A DNA stretch of 7,988 nt from Trebonia sp. (lineage in GTDB: Bacteria > Actinomycetota > Actinomycetes > Streptosporangiales > Streptosporangiaceae): assembly GCA_030038035.1 (NCBI GenBank), contig JASHPP010000169.1, positions 1 through 7,988 of the forward strand, read 5' to 3'. The position numbers and the translations under genes were made by a program. The notes beneath the pieces were generated by a model, which was not told the origin of the DNA, searched no databases, and saw only the letters and a program-made list of their open reading frames with translations. Positions 1 to 5,634 of the stretch are shown here, in pieces. Numbering within the stretch: the first letter of the stretch is position 1; each line of letters starts with the position of its first letter.

Positions 1-844
1 CGGCTGCCTGCGCCGCGGCGGCCTCGGCCTCCGCCGCGGCGGCCGCGGCCGAGGCCGAGGCGGCTTCGGCCGCCCGCTGCTGGCGGGCCGCCTCGACGAT
101 GTCCTGCTTGCGGATCCGGCCGCCGACACCGGTGCCCACGACGGACTCGAGCTCGACTGAGTGCTCGGCGGCGAGCTTGCGCACGAGCGGGGTGACATAG
201 GGGGACTCGCCGGACGGCAGCGGCGTGGGCTCGGGGTAGGCCTCCTCGGGTTCGGCCGCTACGGCCGGCGTGGGAGGCACGTAGGCGGGGGGCACGTACG
301 CGGCCGCCGCGGGCGGGGCGGAGACAGCCGCGGGTGGCCCCGCCGGCTCCTCGGCCGGCGCCGGCGGGGTCCACGCCCAGCGGTCAGCCGACGCGGCCGC
401 TTCGCCGTTGACCGGCGCGGGGGCAGTTGCCGCGGCCGGTGCGTACGGCTCCGGCGGGGCGTACGGCTCCGGCGGTGCGTACGGCTCGGGCGGTGCGTAC
501 GGCTCGGGCGGGGCGTACGGCTCGGGCGCCGCGGCTGTTTCGGCCGCGGCGACTGTTTCAGGCTCGGCCGGGGCGGGCTCGGGGGCGCCGCCGCCCACCG
601 CCTCGTCCGCGTCCTCGATCACCGCGAGCTTGGCGCCGACGGCGACCGTCTCGTCCTCGTCGACGACGATGCCGCGCAGGATGCCGGTGGCGGGTGAGGG
701 GATCTCGGTGTCCACCTTGTCCGTCGAAACCTCAAGCAGCGGCTCGTCTGCCGTCACATGCTCGCCTTCCTTTTTCAGCCAGCGAGTGACGGTGCCCTCG
801 GTAACGCTCTCGCCAAGCTGGGGCATGGTTACGGAGACCGACAT
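1..844 (-). CDS. sucB: E2 dihydrolipoamide acyltransferase of a 2-oxoacid dehydrogenase complex (SucB/DlaT type), C-terminus beyond window
   Basis: This is the acyltransferase core subunit that takes the acyl group from E1 on a swinging lipoyl arm and passes it to CoA; E3 (lpdA next door) reoxidises the lipoamide. The first 281 residues are visible. Residues 3-80 are a lipoyl domain starting MPQLGESVTEG, with the lipoylated lysine K43 in the DKVDTE turn. Residues about 81-210 are a Pro/Ala/Glu linker containing five PEPYAP repeats (107-136). Residues about 213-250 are the E1/E3-binding domain (TPLVRKLAAEH, then GTGVGGRIRKQDI). An Ala/Glu-rich stretch follows, and the catalytic domain is off the left edge. 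The ATG at 844 is chosen because the stop-overlapping SD (855-862) sits before it. Only one lipoyl domain is present, whereas several actinobacterial homologues have two or three. In actinobacteria genes named sucB often encode the E2 of pyruvate dehydrogenase (DlaT/AceF), so substrate is not decided here. Confidence 0.93.
   Translation of the reverse strand, partial: MSVSVTMPQLGESVTEGTVTRWLKKEGEHVTADEPLLEVSTDKVDTEIPSPATGILRGIVVDEDETVAVGAKLAVIEDADEAVGGGAPEPAPAEPETVAAAETAAAPEPYAPPEPYAPPEPYAPPEPYAPPEPYAPAAATAPAPVNGEAAASADRWAWTPPAPAEEPAGPPAAVSAPPAAAAYVPPAYVPPTPAVAAEPEEAYPEPTPLPSGESPYVTPLVRKLAAEHSVELESVVGTGVGGRIRKQDIVEAARQQRAAEAASASAAAAAAEAEAAAAQAA
437..526 (-). repeat. Tandem 18-bp repeat encoding (PEPYAP)x5 in the E2 linker
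   Basis: Five units of 18 bp lie in tandem; on the plus strand each begins GTACGGCTC, at 443, 461, 479, 497 and 515. They differ at only a few positions. In the sucB frame they encode PEPYAP five times (residues 107-136), extending the flexible Pro/Ala linker between the lipoyl and subunit-binding domains. Unit length is a multiple of three, so copy number can change without a frameshift. Confidence 0.9.
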
Positions 845-854
845 GTCCGGAGTC

Positions 855-862
855 TCTCCTTA
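855..862 (-). promoter_or_regulatory. sucB ribosome binding site overlapping the lpdA stop codon
   Basis: The message reads TAAGGAGAG, so the last bases of the lpdA TAA stop (862-860) are also part of the Shine-Dalgarno sequence for sucB. The start ATG lies ten bases after AGGAGA. Ribosomes ending lpdA can therefore reinitiate on sucB, which suits subunits of one complex. It also fixes the sucB start at 844. Confidence 0.8.
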
Positions 863-2275
863 GGCGTGGAAGTGCAGTGGCTTGCCGGCGAGCGCCAGGT
901 GTGCCTCGCCGATGATCTCGGACTGGGTGGGGTGCGGGTGGATCAGCGCCGCCACGTCGGCGGGCTCCGCGTCCCAGTTGTAGATGAGCTGGCCTTCGGC
1001 GATCAGCTCGCCGACCCGGGCGCCGATGAGGTGGATCCCGAGCACGCGTCCCGGTCCGGCGCCCTGCCCGTCCGGGCCCGGGCTCCCGGCCGGGGCCTCG
1101 GCGATCACCTTCGCCTGGCCCTGCGTCTGCAGGATGACGCTCTTGCCGTTGCCGCCAAGCGGGTAGGTCACCTCGGTCACCGCGATGCCGCGCTCGGCGG
1201 CCTGCGCCGAGGTGATGCCGACCGAGGCGACTTCAGGGTCGCTGTAGGTGATCCGCGGCACGCCGTCGTAGTCGATCGGCCTGACGTCCAGGCCGCCGAG
1301 CCGCTCGGCCACCATGATTCCCTCGGCGAAGCCCACGTGGGCGAGCTGCGGGGTGGCGATGAGGTCGCCGACGGCCGAGATCGTGGGCACCGCGGTCCGG
1401 CACAGCCCGTCCACGTCCACGTAGCCCCGGGTGAGCGTGACGCCGTTCTCCTCGTACCCAAGCCGGGCCGAGACCGGCCCGCGGCCGACCGCGACGAGCA
1501 GCACTTCGGCCTCGAGTGTCTTGCCGTTGGACAGCGACACGGAGACGCCGCCGGCGGTGTACCTGACCGACTCAAAGGCCGTGCCGAGCTCGGCGGCGAT
1601 GCCGCGGCGGCGGAACGCGCGCTGCAGCTGCTTGGCGCTCGCCTCGTCCTCAAGGGGCAGCAGCTGCGGCATCATCTCGACGATCGTCACCCCGGCGCCG
1701 AACGACCGCCACACGCTCGCGAACTCGACCCCGATCACGCCCCCGCCGAGGATGACCGCCGACCCGGGCACCCGGTCCATCCGCAGCGCCTCGTCAGAGG
1801 TGATGATCCGGGCGCCGTCGATCTCCAGGCCCGGCAGGCTGCGCGGAACCGAGCCGGTCGCGAGGACGATGTGGTCGCCCGTGTAGAGGGCGTCGCCGAC
1901 CTGGACTGAGGTCGGCGAGACCAGCCGCCCGTCGCCGAGGATCGTGTCGATCTTGCGGCTGGCGATGGTGGACTGCAGGCCCTTCCACAGCCGGTCGACC
2001 ACCGACTGCTGGTAGGACAGCACGCCGGGCATGTCGACGCCCTCGAACGACGTCCTGATGCCGAACTTCTCGCTCTCCCGCGCGGAGTCAGCCACCTCCG
2101 CCGCGTGCAGCAGCGCCTTGGTGGGGATGCAGCCCCGGTGCAGGCAGGTCCCGCCGACCTTGTCCTTCTCGATCAGGGCCACGCGCTTGCCGAGCTCGGC
2201 CGCGCGGAGCGCGCAGGCGTATCCGCCGCTCCCCCCGCCGAGCACGACGATGTCGTAATGGCCGCCCTCTGCCAC
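860..2275 (-). CDS. lpdA: Dihydrolipoyl dehydrogenase (E3)
   Basis: This flavoprotein reoxidises dihydrolipoyl-E2 with NAD+ in pyruvate/2-oxoglutarate dehydrogenase and related complexes. It is 471 residues, slightly above the usual 460-470. In order it has the FAD-binding GGGSGG at 13-18; the redox disulfide C44-LHRG-C49 in GGTCLHRGCIPTK; an ATG turn at 139-141; the NAD-binding GGGVIG at 177-182 within VILGGGVIGVEFAS; the second FAD contact AVGD at 301-304; and a C-terminal dimer domain ending in HPHPTQSE, giving the catalytic His448-Glu453 dyad. The start is GTG at 2275, preceded by AAGGGAG with five bases between. The gene lies 64 bp after pepA and 15 bp before sucB. One oddity is a Gly/Pro-rich insertion at about residues 394-409 in the dimer domain. 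All catalytic residues are intact. Confidence 0.97.
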   Translation of the reverse strand: MAEGGHYDIVVLGGGSGGYACALRAAELGKRVALIEKDKVGGTCLHRGCIPTKALLHAAEVADSARESEKFGIRTSFEGVDMPGVLSYQQSVVDRLWKGLQSTIASRKIDTILGDGRLVSPTSVQVGDALYTGDHIVLATGSVPRSLPGLEIDGARIITSDEALRMDRVPGSAVILGGGVIGVEFASVWRSFGAGVTIVEMMPQLLPLEDEASAKQLQRAFRRRGIAAELGTAFESVRYTAGGVSVSLSNGKTLEAEVLLVAVGRGPVSARLGYEENGVTLTRGYVDVDGLCRTAVPTISAVGDLIATPQLAHVGFAEGIMVAERLGGLDVRPIDYDGVPRITYSDPEVASVGITSAQAAERGIAVTEVTYPLGGNGKSVILQTQGQAKVIAEAPAGSPGPDGQGAGPGRVLGIHLIGARVGELIAEGQLIYNWDAEPADVAALIHPHPTQSEIIGEAHLALAGKPLHFHA

Positions 2276-2283
2276 AGCCGCTC

Positions 2284-2302
2284 CCTTTTCCGCCTTTTCC
2301 GC
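2284..2302 (-). promoter_or_regulatory. Purine-rich leader of lpdA with duplicated 9-bp unit and SD
   Basis: In the lpdA leader the mRNA carries CGGAAAAGG twice back to back (2293-2301 and 2284-2292); the second copy runs into the GGGAG Shine-Dalgarno. The rest of the 64-bp pepA-lpdA gap shows no clear promoter or U-tailed terminator. Read-through from pepA is possible, but an lpdA-sucB promoter inside the end of pepA is not excluded. Confidence 0.5.
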
Positions 2303-2339
2303 TTACGCCCTACGGTCTCATCATTTCACCCGGCGGCGC

Positions 2340-3869
2340 CTACGCGCCGGGCAGTCGGCCCGCTGCCGTCTGGGCCGCGATCTGCACGAGCGCCCGCACC
2401 GCCGCGCCCGTGCCGCCCTTGGGCGTGTACCCGTAGGCGGAGCCGTCGTTGAACGCGGGCCCCGCGATGTCCAGGTGCGCCCAGGCGACACCGGCGGGCA
2501 CGAACTCGCGCAGGAACAGCCCCGCCACCAGCATGCCGCCGTTGCGGTCGGCGGAGACGTTGGCCAGGTCCGCGACGGTGGAATCCAGGCCCTTGCGCAG
2601 TTCCTCTGGCAGCGGCATCGCCCACGCCGGCTCGCCGGCCTCGCGCATGACGGCGGCCACCTCCGCGGCCAGCGGGTCGGCGCTGCCCATCACCCCGGCG
2701 GTGCGGCGGCCCAGCGCGACCGTCGCCGCGCCGGTGAGGGTGGCGACGTCGACGAGCAGGTCGGGGCGGTCGCCGGCCGACCTGGCCATGCCGTCGGCGA
2801 GCACCAGGCGGCCCTCGGCGTCGGTGTTGAGCACCTCGACCGTCTTGCCGCCGAAGATCGTGATGATGTCCGACGGCCGCTGCGCCGCGCCGCTTGGCAT
2901 GTTCTCCGCCAGCGGCATGTAGCCGACGACGTTGACCGGCAGGCCGAGTTCGGCGACGGCGACGGTGGCGGCGAGGACGGCGGCCGCGCCGCTCATGTCG
3001 CACTTCATCGTCTCCATGGACTTGGATGGCTTCAGCGACAGGCCGCCTGAGTCGAACGTGATCCCCTTGCCGACGAACACGACGGTCCTGGCCGCCTCCG
3101 GGTGGGTGTACTCCAGCCGGACCAGCCGCGGCGGTCGCGAGGAACCCTGGCCGACGGCGAGGATGCCGCCGTACCCCCCCGCCTTCAGCTCCGCCTCGTC
3201 GAGCACCTGCGCCGCGACGCCGTTGGCGGTCGCGACCCGCTCCGCCTCGGCGGCGAGCGCGGCGGGCGGCAGGTCGACGGGCGCGGTGTTGACAAGGTCC
3301 CTGGTGAGGTTGACCGCGGCGGCGATCACCTGCCCGCGCTTGACCGCGGCCGCGTTGTCGTCGCTGGTCAGCAGCGTCACCGCGAGGTCGGGCACGGGCA
3401 CGGACCGGTACCGCCGGAAGCTGTAGCCGCCGAGCAGCGCGCCGGTGGCGACGGCCTCCGCCTCGGCTGGGGCCGTCGCCGGGAGCGCGAGCGTGACGGC
3501 CTTGCCTTCATCGTTGTCCCTGATGGCCAGCTTGTTCCCGATCAGGTCACGCAACGCCGTGCCGGCGGCGCGGCGCAGGGTTTCCGCGTCGAACGGCGCG
3601 CCGTCCGCGGGCGGAGCGCCCAGCCCCACGGCCAGGATCACCGAGGCCGGGAGCTTGCCCCCGCCGGGGATCTTCGTGAGCTCTTCGAGTTCGCCTGTCG
3701 CGCCGAGCGCGGCGAGCGCGCCGGCGAGGGTGCCGCCGAGCGCTTCGTCGACCCCGTCCGCGCCGGGTGCGGCGCTAGGGCCGTCGGGGCCCTGGTTCAC
3801 CCCGATGACAAGGACATCGGCCTCGGCAATGCCGGGCGCCGATTCGCTGAGGGAAAGGGAGACAGTCAC
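2340..3869 (-). CDS. pepA: Leucyl aminopeptidase, peptidase family M17
   Basis: This cytosolic two-metal aminopeptidase removes N-terminal residues, leucine preferred, in peptide turnover. With the GTG start at 3869 it is 509 residues, close to the family norm of about 500. The N-terminal alpha/beta domain covers about 1-165 and the catalytic domain about 175-505. Metal and catalytic residues are all visible: K268 and D273 in VGKGITFDSGG, K280, D291 in KCDMSG, and D350, E352 and R354 in the M17 signature NTDAEGRL. They sit two residues before the E. coli PepA equivalents. The frame stays open to 4070, but the added 67 residues are Pro/Gly-rich and unlike the family, so the internal GTG is preferred. 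A TACCAT box seven bases before that GTG suggests a leaderless transcript. pepA next to lpdA-sucB is an arrangement I recall from streptomycetes. Confidence 0.96.
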   Translation of the reverse strand: MTVSLSLSESAPGIAEADVLVIGVNQGPDGPSAAPGADGVDEALGGTLAGALAALGATGELEELTKIPGGGKLPASVILAVGLGAPPADGAPFDAETLRRAAGTALRDLIGNKLAIRDNDEGKAVTLALPATAPAEAEAVATGALLGGYSFRRYRSVPVPDLAVTLLTSDDNAAAVKRGQVIAAAVNLTRDLVNTAPVDLPPAALAAEAERVATANGVAAQVLDEAELKAGGYGGILAVGQGSSRPPRLVRLEYTHPEAARTVVFVGKGITFDSGGLSLKPSKSMETMKCDMSGAAAVLAATVAVAELGLPVNVVGYMPLAENMPSGAAQRPSDIITIFGGKTVEVLNTDAEGRLVLADGMARSAGDRPDLLVDVATLTGAATVALGRRTAGVMGSADPLAAEVAAVMREAGEPAWAMPLPEELRKGLDSTVADLANVSADRNGGMLVAGLFLREFVPAGVAWAHLDIAGPAFNDGSAYGYTPKGGTGAAVRALVQIAAQTAAGRLPGA

Positions 3870-3876
3870 CCTGCCG

Positions 3877-3882
3877 ATGGTA
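3877..3882 (-). promoter_or_regulatory. Possible -10 box for a leaderless pepA transcript
   Basis: On the minus strand TACCAT fits the actinobacterial TAnnnT -10 pattern and ends seven bases before the pepA GTG. Transcription would thus begin at or next to the start codon. No Shine-Dalgarno is seen there. The -35 position at 17-bp spacing reads CCGTGT, a poor match. Support comes from pepE, which has the same spacing. Confidence 0.4.
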
Positions 3883-4077
3883 GAGCACCCCGCGTACTCA
3901 CACGGGACTCGCACGCCACCCCCACGGAATGCGGATTCCCGGCCGCCAGGGCAGCCGCCCGGCTCGTCTCGACCGGCTGCCTGTTCTGGCTGCGCGCCCG
4001 GGGTCAACGCCTGGTGGCTGCTGCCGCTGTTCGTCTTCGCCGCTCTCGGCTGGTCGCTGCACAGGGCCAAGAAATAA
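3877..4077 (+). CDS. Hypothetical small protein with a C-terminal membrane anchor
   Basis: I do not recognise this 66-residue reading frame. Residues 1-42 are polar and Pro/Arg-rich. Residues about 44-61 form one hydrophobic stretch (NAWWLLPLFVFAALGWSL), followed by the basic tail HRAKK and the stop. That is the layout of a tail-anchored membrane protein. Third-position G/C is 21 of 23 codons in the anchor half but about 30 of 43 in the first half, so coding evidence is uneven. The ATG at 3877 is the only in-frame start nearby; its best SD (AAGGGAG, 3855-3861) is 15 bases away, which is long. The start overlaps the proposed pepA -10 box. It faces pepE, sharing a hairpin at 4108-4123. It may be a real small gene or a remnant of a longer one. 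Confidence 0.38.
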   Translation: MVEHPAYSHGTRTPPPRNADSRPPGQPPGSSRPAACSGCAPGVNAWWLLPLFVFAALGWSLHRAKK

Positions 4078-4092
4078 AGCGAATAACCCCAG

Positions 4093-4117
4093 CTATCCCG
4101 AACGATCCCGGGCGTCT
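4093..4117 (+). repeat. Left copy of the inverted repeat flanking pepE
   Basis: The 16 bases CTATCCCGAACGATCC at 4093-4108 are the exact reverse complement of 4923-4938. Allowing three mismatches, the match runs on to 4117 (22 of 25). This copy lies between the ends of the two convergent genes, 17 bp past the pepE stop, and touches the hairpin at 4108-4123. Confidence 0.85.
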
Positions 4118-4123
4118 GCCCGG
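4108..4123. terminator. GC hairpin between the convergent small ORF and pepE
   Basis: CCGGGC (4108-4113), loop GTCT and GCCCGG (4118-4123) form a perfect six-pair stem ten bases after the pepE stop and 30 bases after the small ORF stop. No T-tract follows on either strand. Such U-less GC hairpins are common terminators in high-GC actinobacteria, and this one could act for both genes. Confidence 0.5.
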
Positions 4124-4133
4124 CGCGACGAGC

Positions 4134-4856
4134 TCACGCGCCGAGGAAGCGCACCCGCAGCGCGGTCTCCGTCCAGCCGCCGCTGCCGTCGGGCTCCACC
4201 CGGTAGGCGGCCGCCCCCGGCCGGTCGCCGACCAGCTCGGCCAGCGTCTCGTCGGCGAAGTGCGCCGCCGCGCCGTCGTCGCACGCCAGCCCGCCAGGCA
4301 GGGTCCCGTCCGCGACCAGCCGCCGGTACAGCGGCCGCCGCTCCGGCTCGGAGTTGAAGTGCGGGCAGAAGCTGCCGGCCAGCATCCCGAGCCCGTCGGT
4401 GAACGGCCTCAGCTGCACGCCGAACGAATCGGTCGTTCCCCCCTCGAACCAGCAGATCCCGCCGGCGCTCGACCCGGCGAGCACGATCCCCGCGTGCCAG
4501 GCCTTGCGCATGATCTCGTCGATCCCGTGCACCCGCCAGACCGCGACCATGTTGGCGACGCTGCCGCCGCCCACGAAGATGACGTCCTGGGACATCAGGA
4601 GGTCTTCCGGGTCGGCGACGTTGGGCATCGGGAACAGCGCCAGGTGCCTGACCCGCGCGGTGCTCTGCGCGAGCCGGTCGTAGAACCGCAGGTACGCGTT
4701 CGGGTCGTCGCCGGTGGCGGTGTTCAGCACGCACAGGTTCGGCCGTCCCTGGCCGCTCAGTTCCAGCGCGTACCGCACCTGCAGCGGGACCGCGTCGCGC
4801 GGCGTCAGCATGCCGCCCCCGACCGCGAGAACGTGCCGCCGTCCATCTGCCGCCAT
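4134..4856 (-). CDS. pepE: Peptidase E (alpha-aspartyl dipeptidase), family S51
   Basis: This cytosolic serine peptidase hydrolyses dipeptides with N-terminal aspartate (Asp-Xaa). It is 240 residues, near the family's usual 230. Visible features are an N-terminal beta-strand and Gly loop (VLAVGGGM), FVGGGSVANMV at 94-104, the nucleophile elbow GSSAGG at 128-133 with Ser130 as nucleophile, Asp143 in EGGTTDSFG, and His166 in CPHFNSE, which fit the S51 Ser/Asp/His set by position. Cyanophycinase is in the same family but longer, so it is less likely. The ATG at 4856 has no Shine-Dalgarno and has a -10 box seven bases before it, pointing to a leaderless mRNA. It stands alone: divergent from the gene at 5047, convergent with the small ORF, and enclosed by inverted repeats at 4093-4117 and 4914-4938. 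Confidence 0.93.
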   Translation of the reverse strand: MAADGRRHVLAVGGGMLTPRDAVPLQVRYALELSGQGRPNLCVLNTATGDDPNAYLRFYDRLAQSTARVRHLALFPMPNVADPEDLLMSQDVIFVGGGSVANMVAVWRVHGIDEIMRKAWHAGIVLAGSSAGGICWFEGGTTDSFGVQLRPFTDGLGMLAGSFCPHFNSEPERRPLYRRLVADGTLPGGLACDDGAAAHFADETLAELVGDRPGAAAYRVEPDGSGGWTETALRVRFLGA

Positions 4857-4863
4857 GCCCGTG

Positions 4864-4892
4864 ACCGTAGCGGCGTTTGCTGCCTACTGCAA
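4864..4892 (-). promoter_or_regulatory. pepE promoter (-35 TTGCAG, 17 bp, -10 TACGGT)
   Basis: On the minus strand, TTGCAG (4892-4887) is followed after exactly 17 bp by TACGGT (4869-4864), then seven bases and the pepE ATG. The -10 fits TAnnnT and the -35 keeps the TTG. The position predicts transcription starting at the A of ATG. Confidence 0.55.
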
Positions 4893-4894
4893 AC
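4875..4894. promoter_or_regulatory. Palindromic candidate operator over the pepE -35
   Basis: GTTTGC (4875-4880) and GCAAAC (4889-4894) are perfect inverted six-base arms around an eight-base centre; seven of ten pairs across the 20-mer match. The right arm covers the -35 and the left arm the spacer, the usual place for a repressor site. No regulator gene is in the window. Confidence 0.35.
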
Positions 4895-4913
4895 AGTGCT
4901 GTAGGAGTGACCG

Positions 4914-4938
4914 AGTCGCCACGGATCGTTCGGGATAG
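4914..4938 (-). repeat. Right copy of the inverted repeat flanking pepE
   Basis: Positions 4923-4938 are the exact reverse complement of 4093-4108, with weaker similarity down to 4914. It lies upstream of the pepE -35 and so outside the predicted pepE transcript; any role of the pair is therefore more likely at DNA than RNA level. Confidence 0.85.
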
Positions 4939-5046
4939 GGGCGGGCTACCGGGCGGCGGGCTAGAGGCGTACTATCTCGATTTGAATCCACGCGCGGGCT
5001 GGCGTGGGCGTGGACACCGGAACCCATGTGGCAGGGCGGCGACAAC

Positions 5047-5550
5047 ATGGCTGAATGGTGGTCGATCGAGGTCTTCCACGGCGACAAGCTCCCGGCGACC
5101 GCGTGGCGCTACACGTACGAGGACGCGCTGGTCGACGCGGCCGTGACGCACGGCGCGGTGTACTGGGAGTGGCACGATTTCCAGCACGGCGTGGTCTTCG
5201 AGGTCTGCTTCGCGACCGACGAGCAGTGGGAGGCGTTCCGCAGCCTGCCCACGGTCACCGCCGCGCTTGACGCGGTGCCTGACCCGGTCAACGGCCTGCT
5301 CGTCTACCGGGGCAGGGGCGGGGCGGCCGGCGCCCGCAAGCCGCGCAAGCCCAAGCCGGCGCCCGGCGCCGCCGCGCTCGAGCTCGCGGAGCTTGTGGAG
5401 GCGCGGCGCCTCGCGATCACCGCGATCATGGCCGAGCAGGAGGCCCTGGAGCGCGGCGAGGACCCGCCGAACCGGGAAGCCCCCGGCGCCCCGGCCGCCC
5501 CCGGCGAGCCGGCGCGGCACGCGCGCGGAGCGCCCGCCGCGAACGCATAA
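5047..5550 (+). CDS. Conserved-looking actinobacterial protein of unknown function
   Basis: This is a 167-residue soluble protein with no signal peptide or membrane segment. The first about 91 residues look like a compact domain rich in aromatic and acidic residues: MAEWWSIEVFHG at the start, YWEWHDFQHGVVFEV at 39-53, a central VCFATDEQWEAFRSLP, and DPVNGLLVYRGRGG at 79-92. From memory, similar proteins occur in other actinomycetes as hypotheticals; I know no assigned function. A basic patch (ARKPRKPKP, 96-104) is followed by a probable helix with mixed charge (about 108-137) and a Pro/Ala-rich tail. The ATG at 5047 is chosen over 5026 because AGGGCGG ends seven bases before it. Transcribed divergently from pepE; 84 bp separate it from the DUF5998 gene. 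Confidence 0.8.
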   Translation: MAEWWSIEVFHGDKLPATAWRYTYEDALVDAAVTHGAVYWEWHDFQHGVVFEVCFATDEQWEAFRSLPTVTAALDAVPDPVNGLLVYRGRGGAAGARKPRKPKPAPGAAALELAELVEARRLAITAIMAEQEALERGEDPPNREAPGAPAAPGEPARHARGAPAANA

Positions 5551-5634
5551 TTCCCATAATCGGCACATTCAGCGGCCGGGGGTGAACTAGCCGCCCGGAC
5601 GGTGCAGGATGGGAGGATGAGGGAAACGCGAATC
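5551..5634 (+). other. Intergenic gap before the DUF5998 gene, AT-rich start and weak hairpins
   Basis: The stop codon of the upstream gene lies in CATAATTCC followed by CATAATCGG, two CATAAT hexamers (5546-5551, 5555-5560) in a very GC-rich setting. The second could be a -10 box, though no -35 is seen. Two short, mutually exclusive stems (5572-5576 with 5590-5594; 5576-5580 with 5594-5598) could form. None is convincing as terminator or switch. Confidence 0.25.

Larger units (their letters stand above)
4857..5046. other. Divergent intergenic region between pepE and the gene at 5047
   Basis: This 190-bp gap carries the pepE promoter and its palindrome on the left and the right pepE-flanking repeat at 4914-4938. 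On the plus strand TACTAT (4970-4975) is a possible -10 for the gene at 5047, but no good -35 lies 16-19 bp before it. No RNA gene was seen. Confidence 0.5.

Noticed and set aside
21..61. 11-bp inverted arms GCCTCGGCCTC / GAGGCCGAGGC near the left edge, considered as a second fold-back
   Set aside because: It arises from alternating Ala and Glu codons in the E2 linker; the reading frame continues normally and the match does not extend.
408..863. Plus-strand frame encoding AYGSGG repeats, resembling a Gly-rich structural protein
   Set aside because: It is the complement of the PEPYAP repeats in the E2 linker; the minus-strand frame has lipoyl and subunit-binding domains on either side.
758..1909. 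Plus-strand reading frame of 383 codons opposite lpdA
   Set aside because: lpdA has all its catalytic residues on the other strand, and the antisense product resembles no protein family.
3870..4070. Upstream extension of pepA giving a 576-residue protein
   Set aside because: The extra 67 residues are unlike any M17 N-terminus, and the GTG at 3869 gives catalytic positions two residues from those of E. coli PepA.
3102..4904. Long plus-strand reading frame (600 codons) opposite pepA and pepE
   Set aside because: It spans two well-supported minus-strand genes, has an Arg/Gly/Pro/Ala-rich composition with no recognisable motif, and is a typical antisense artefact of G/C-ending codons.
4093..4938. 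Phase-variable invertible switch controlling pepE
   Set aside because: Both gene and promoter lie inside the repeats, so inversion would not disconnect them, and no invertase is present; only the repeat pair itself is kept as a finding.
5546..5560. Doubled CATAAT as a strong promoter for the DUF5998 gene
   Set aside because: The first position does not fit TAnnnT and no -35 is present at the right spacing; kept only as a weak note.
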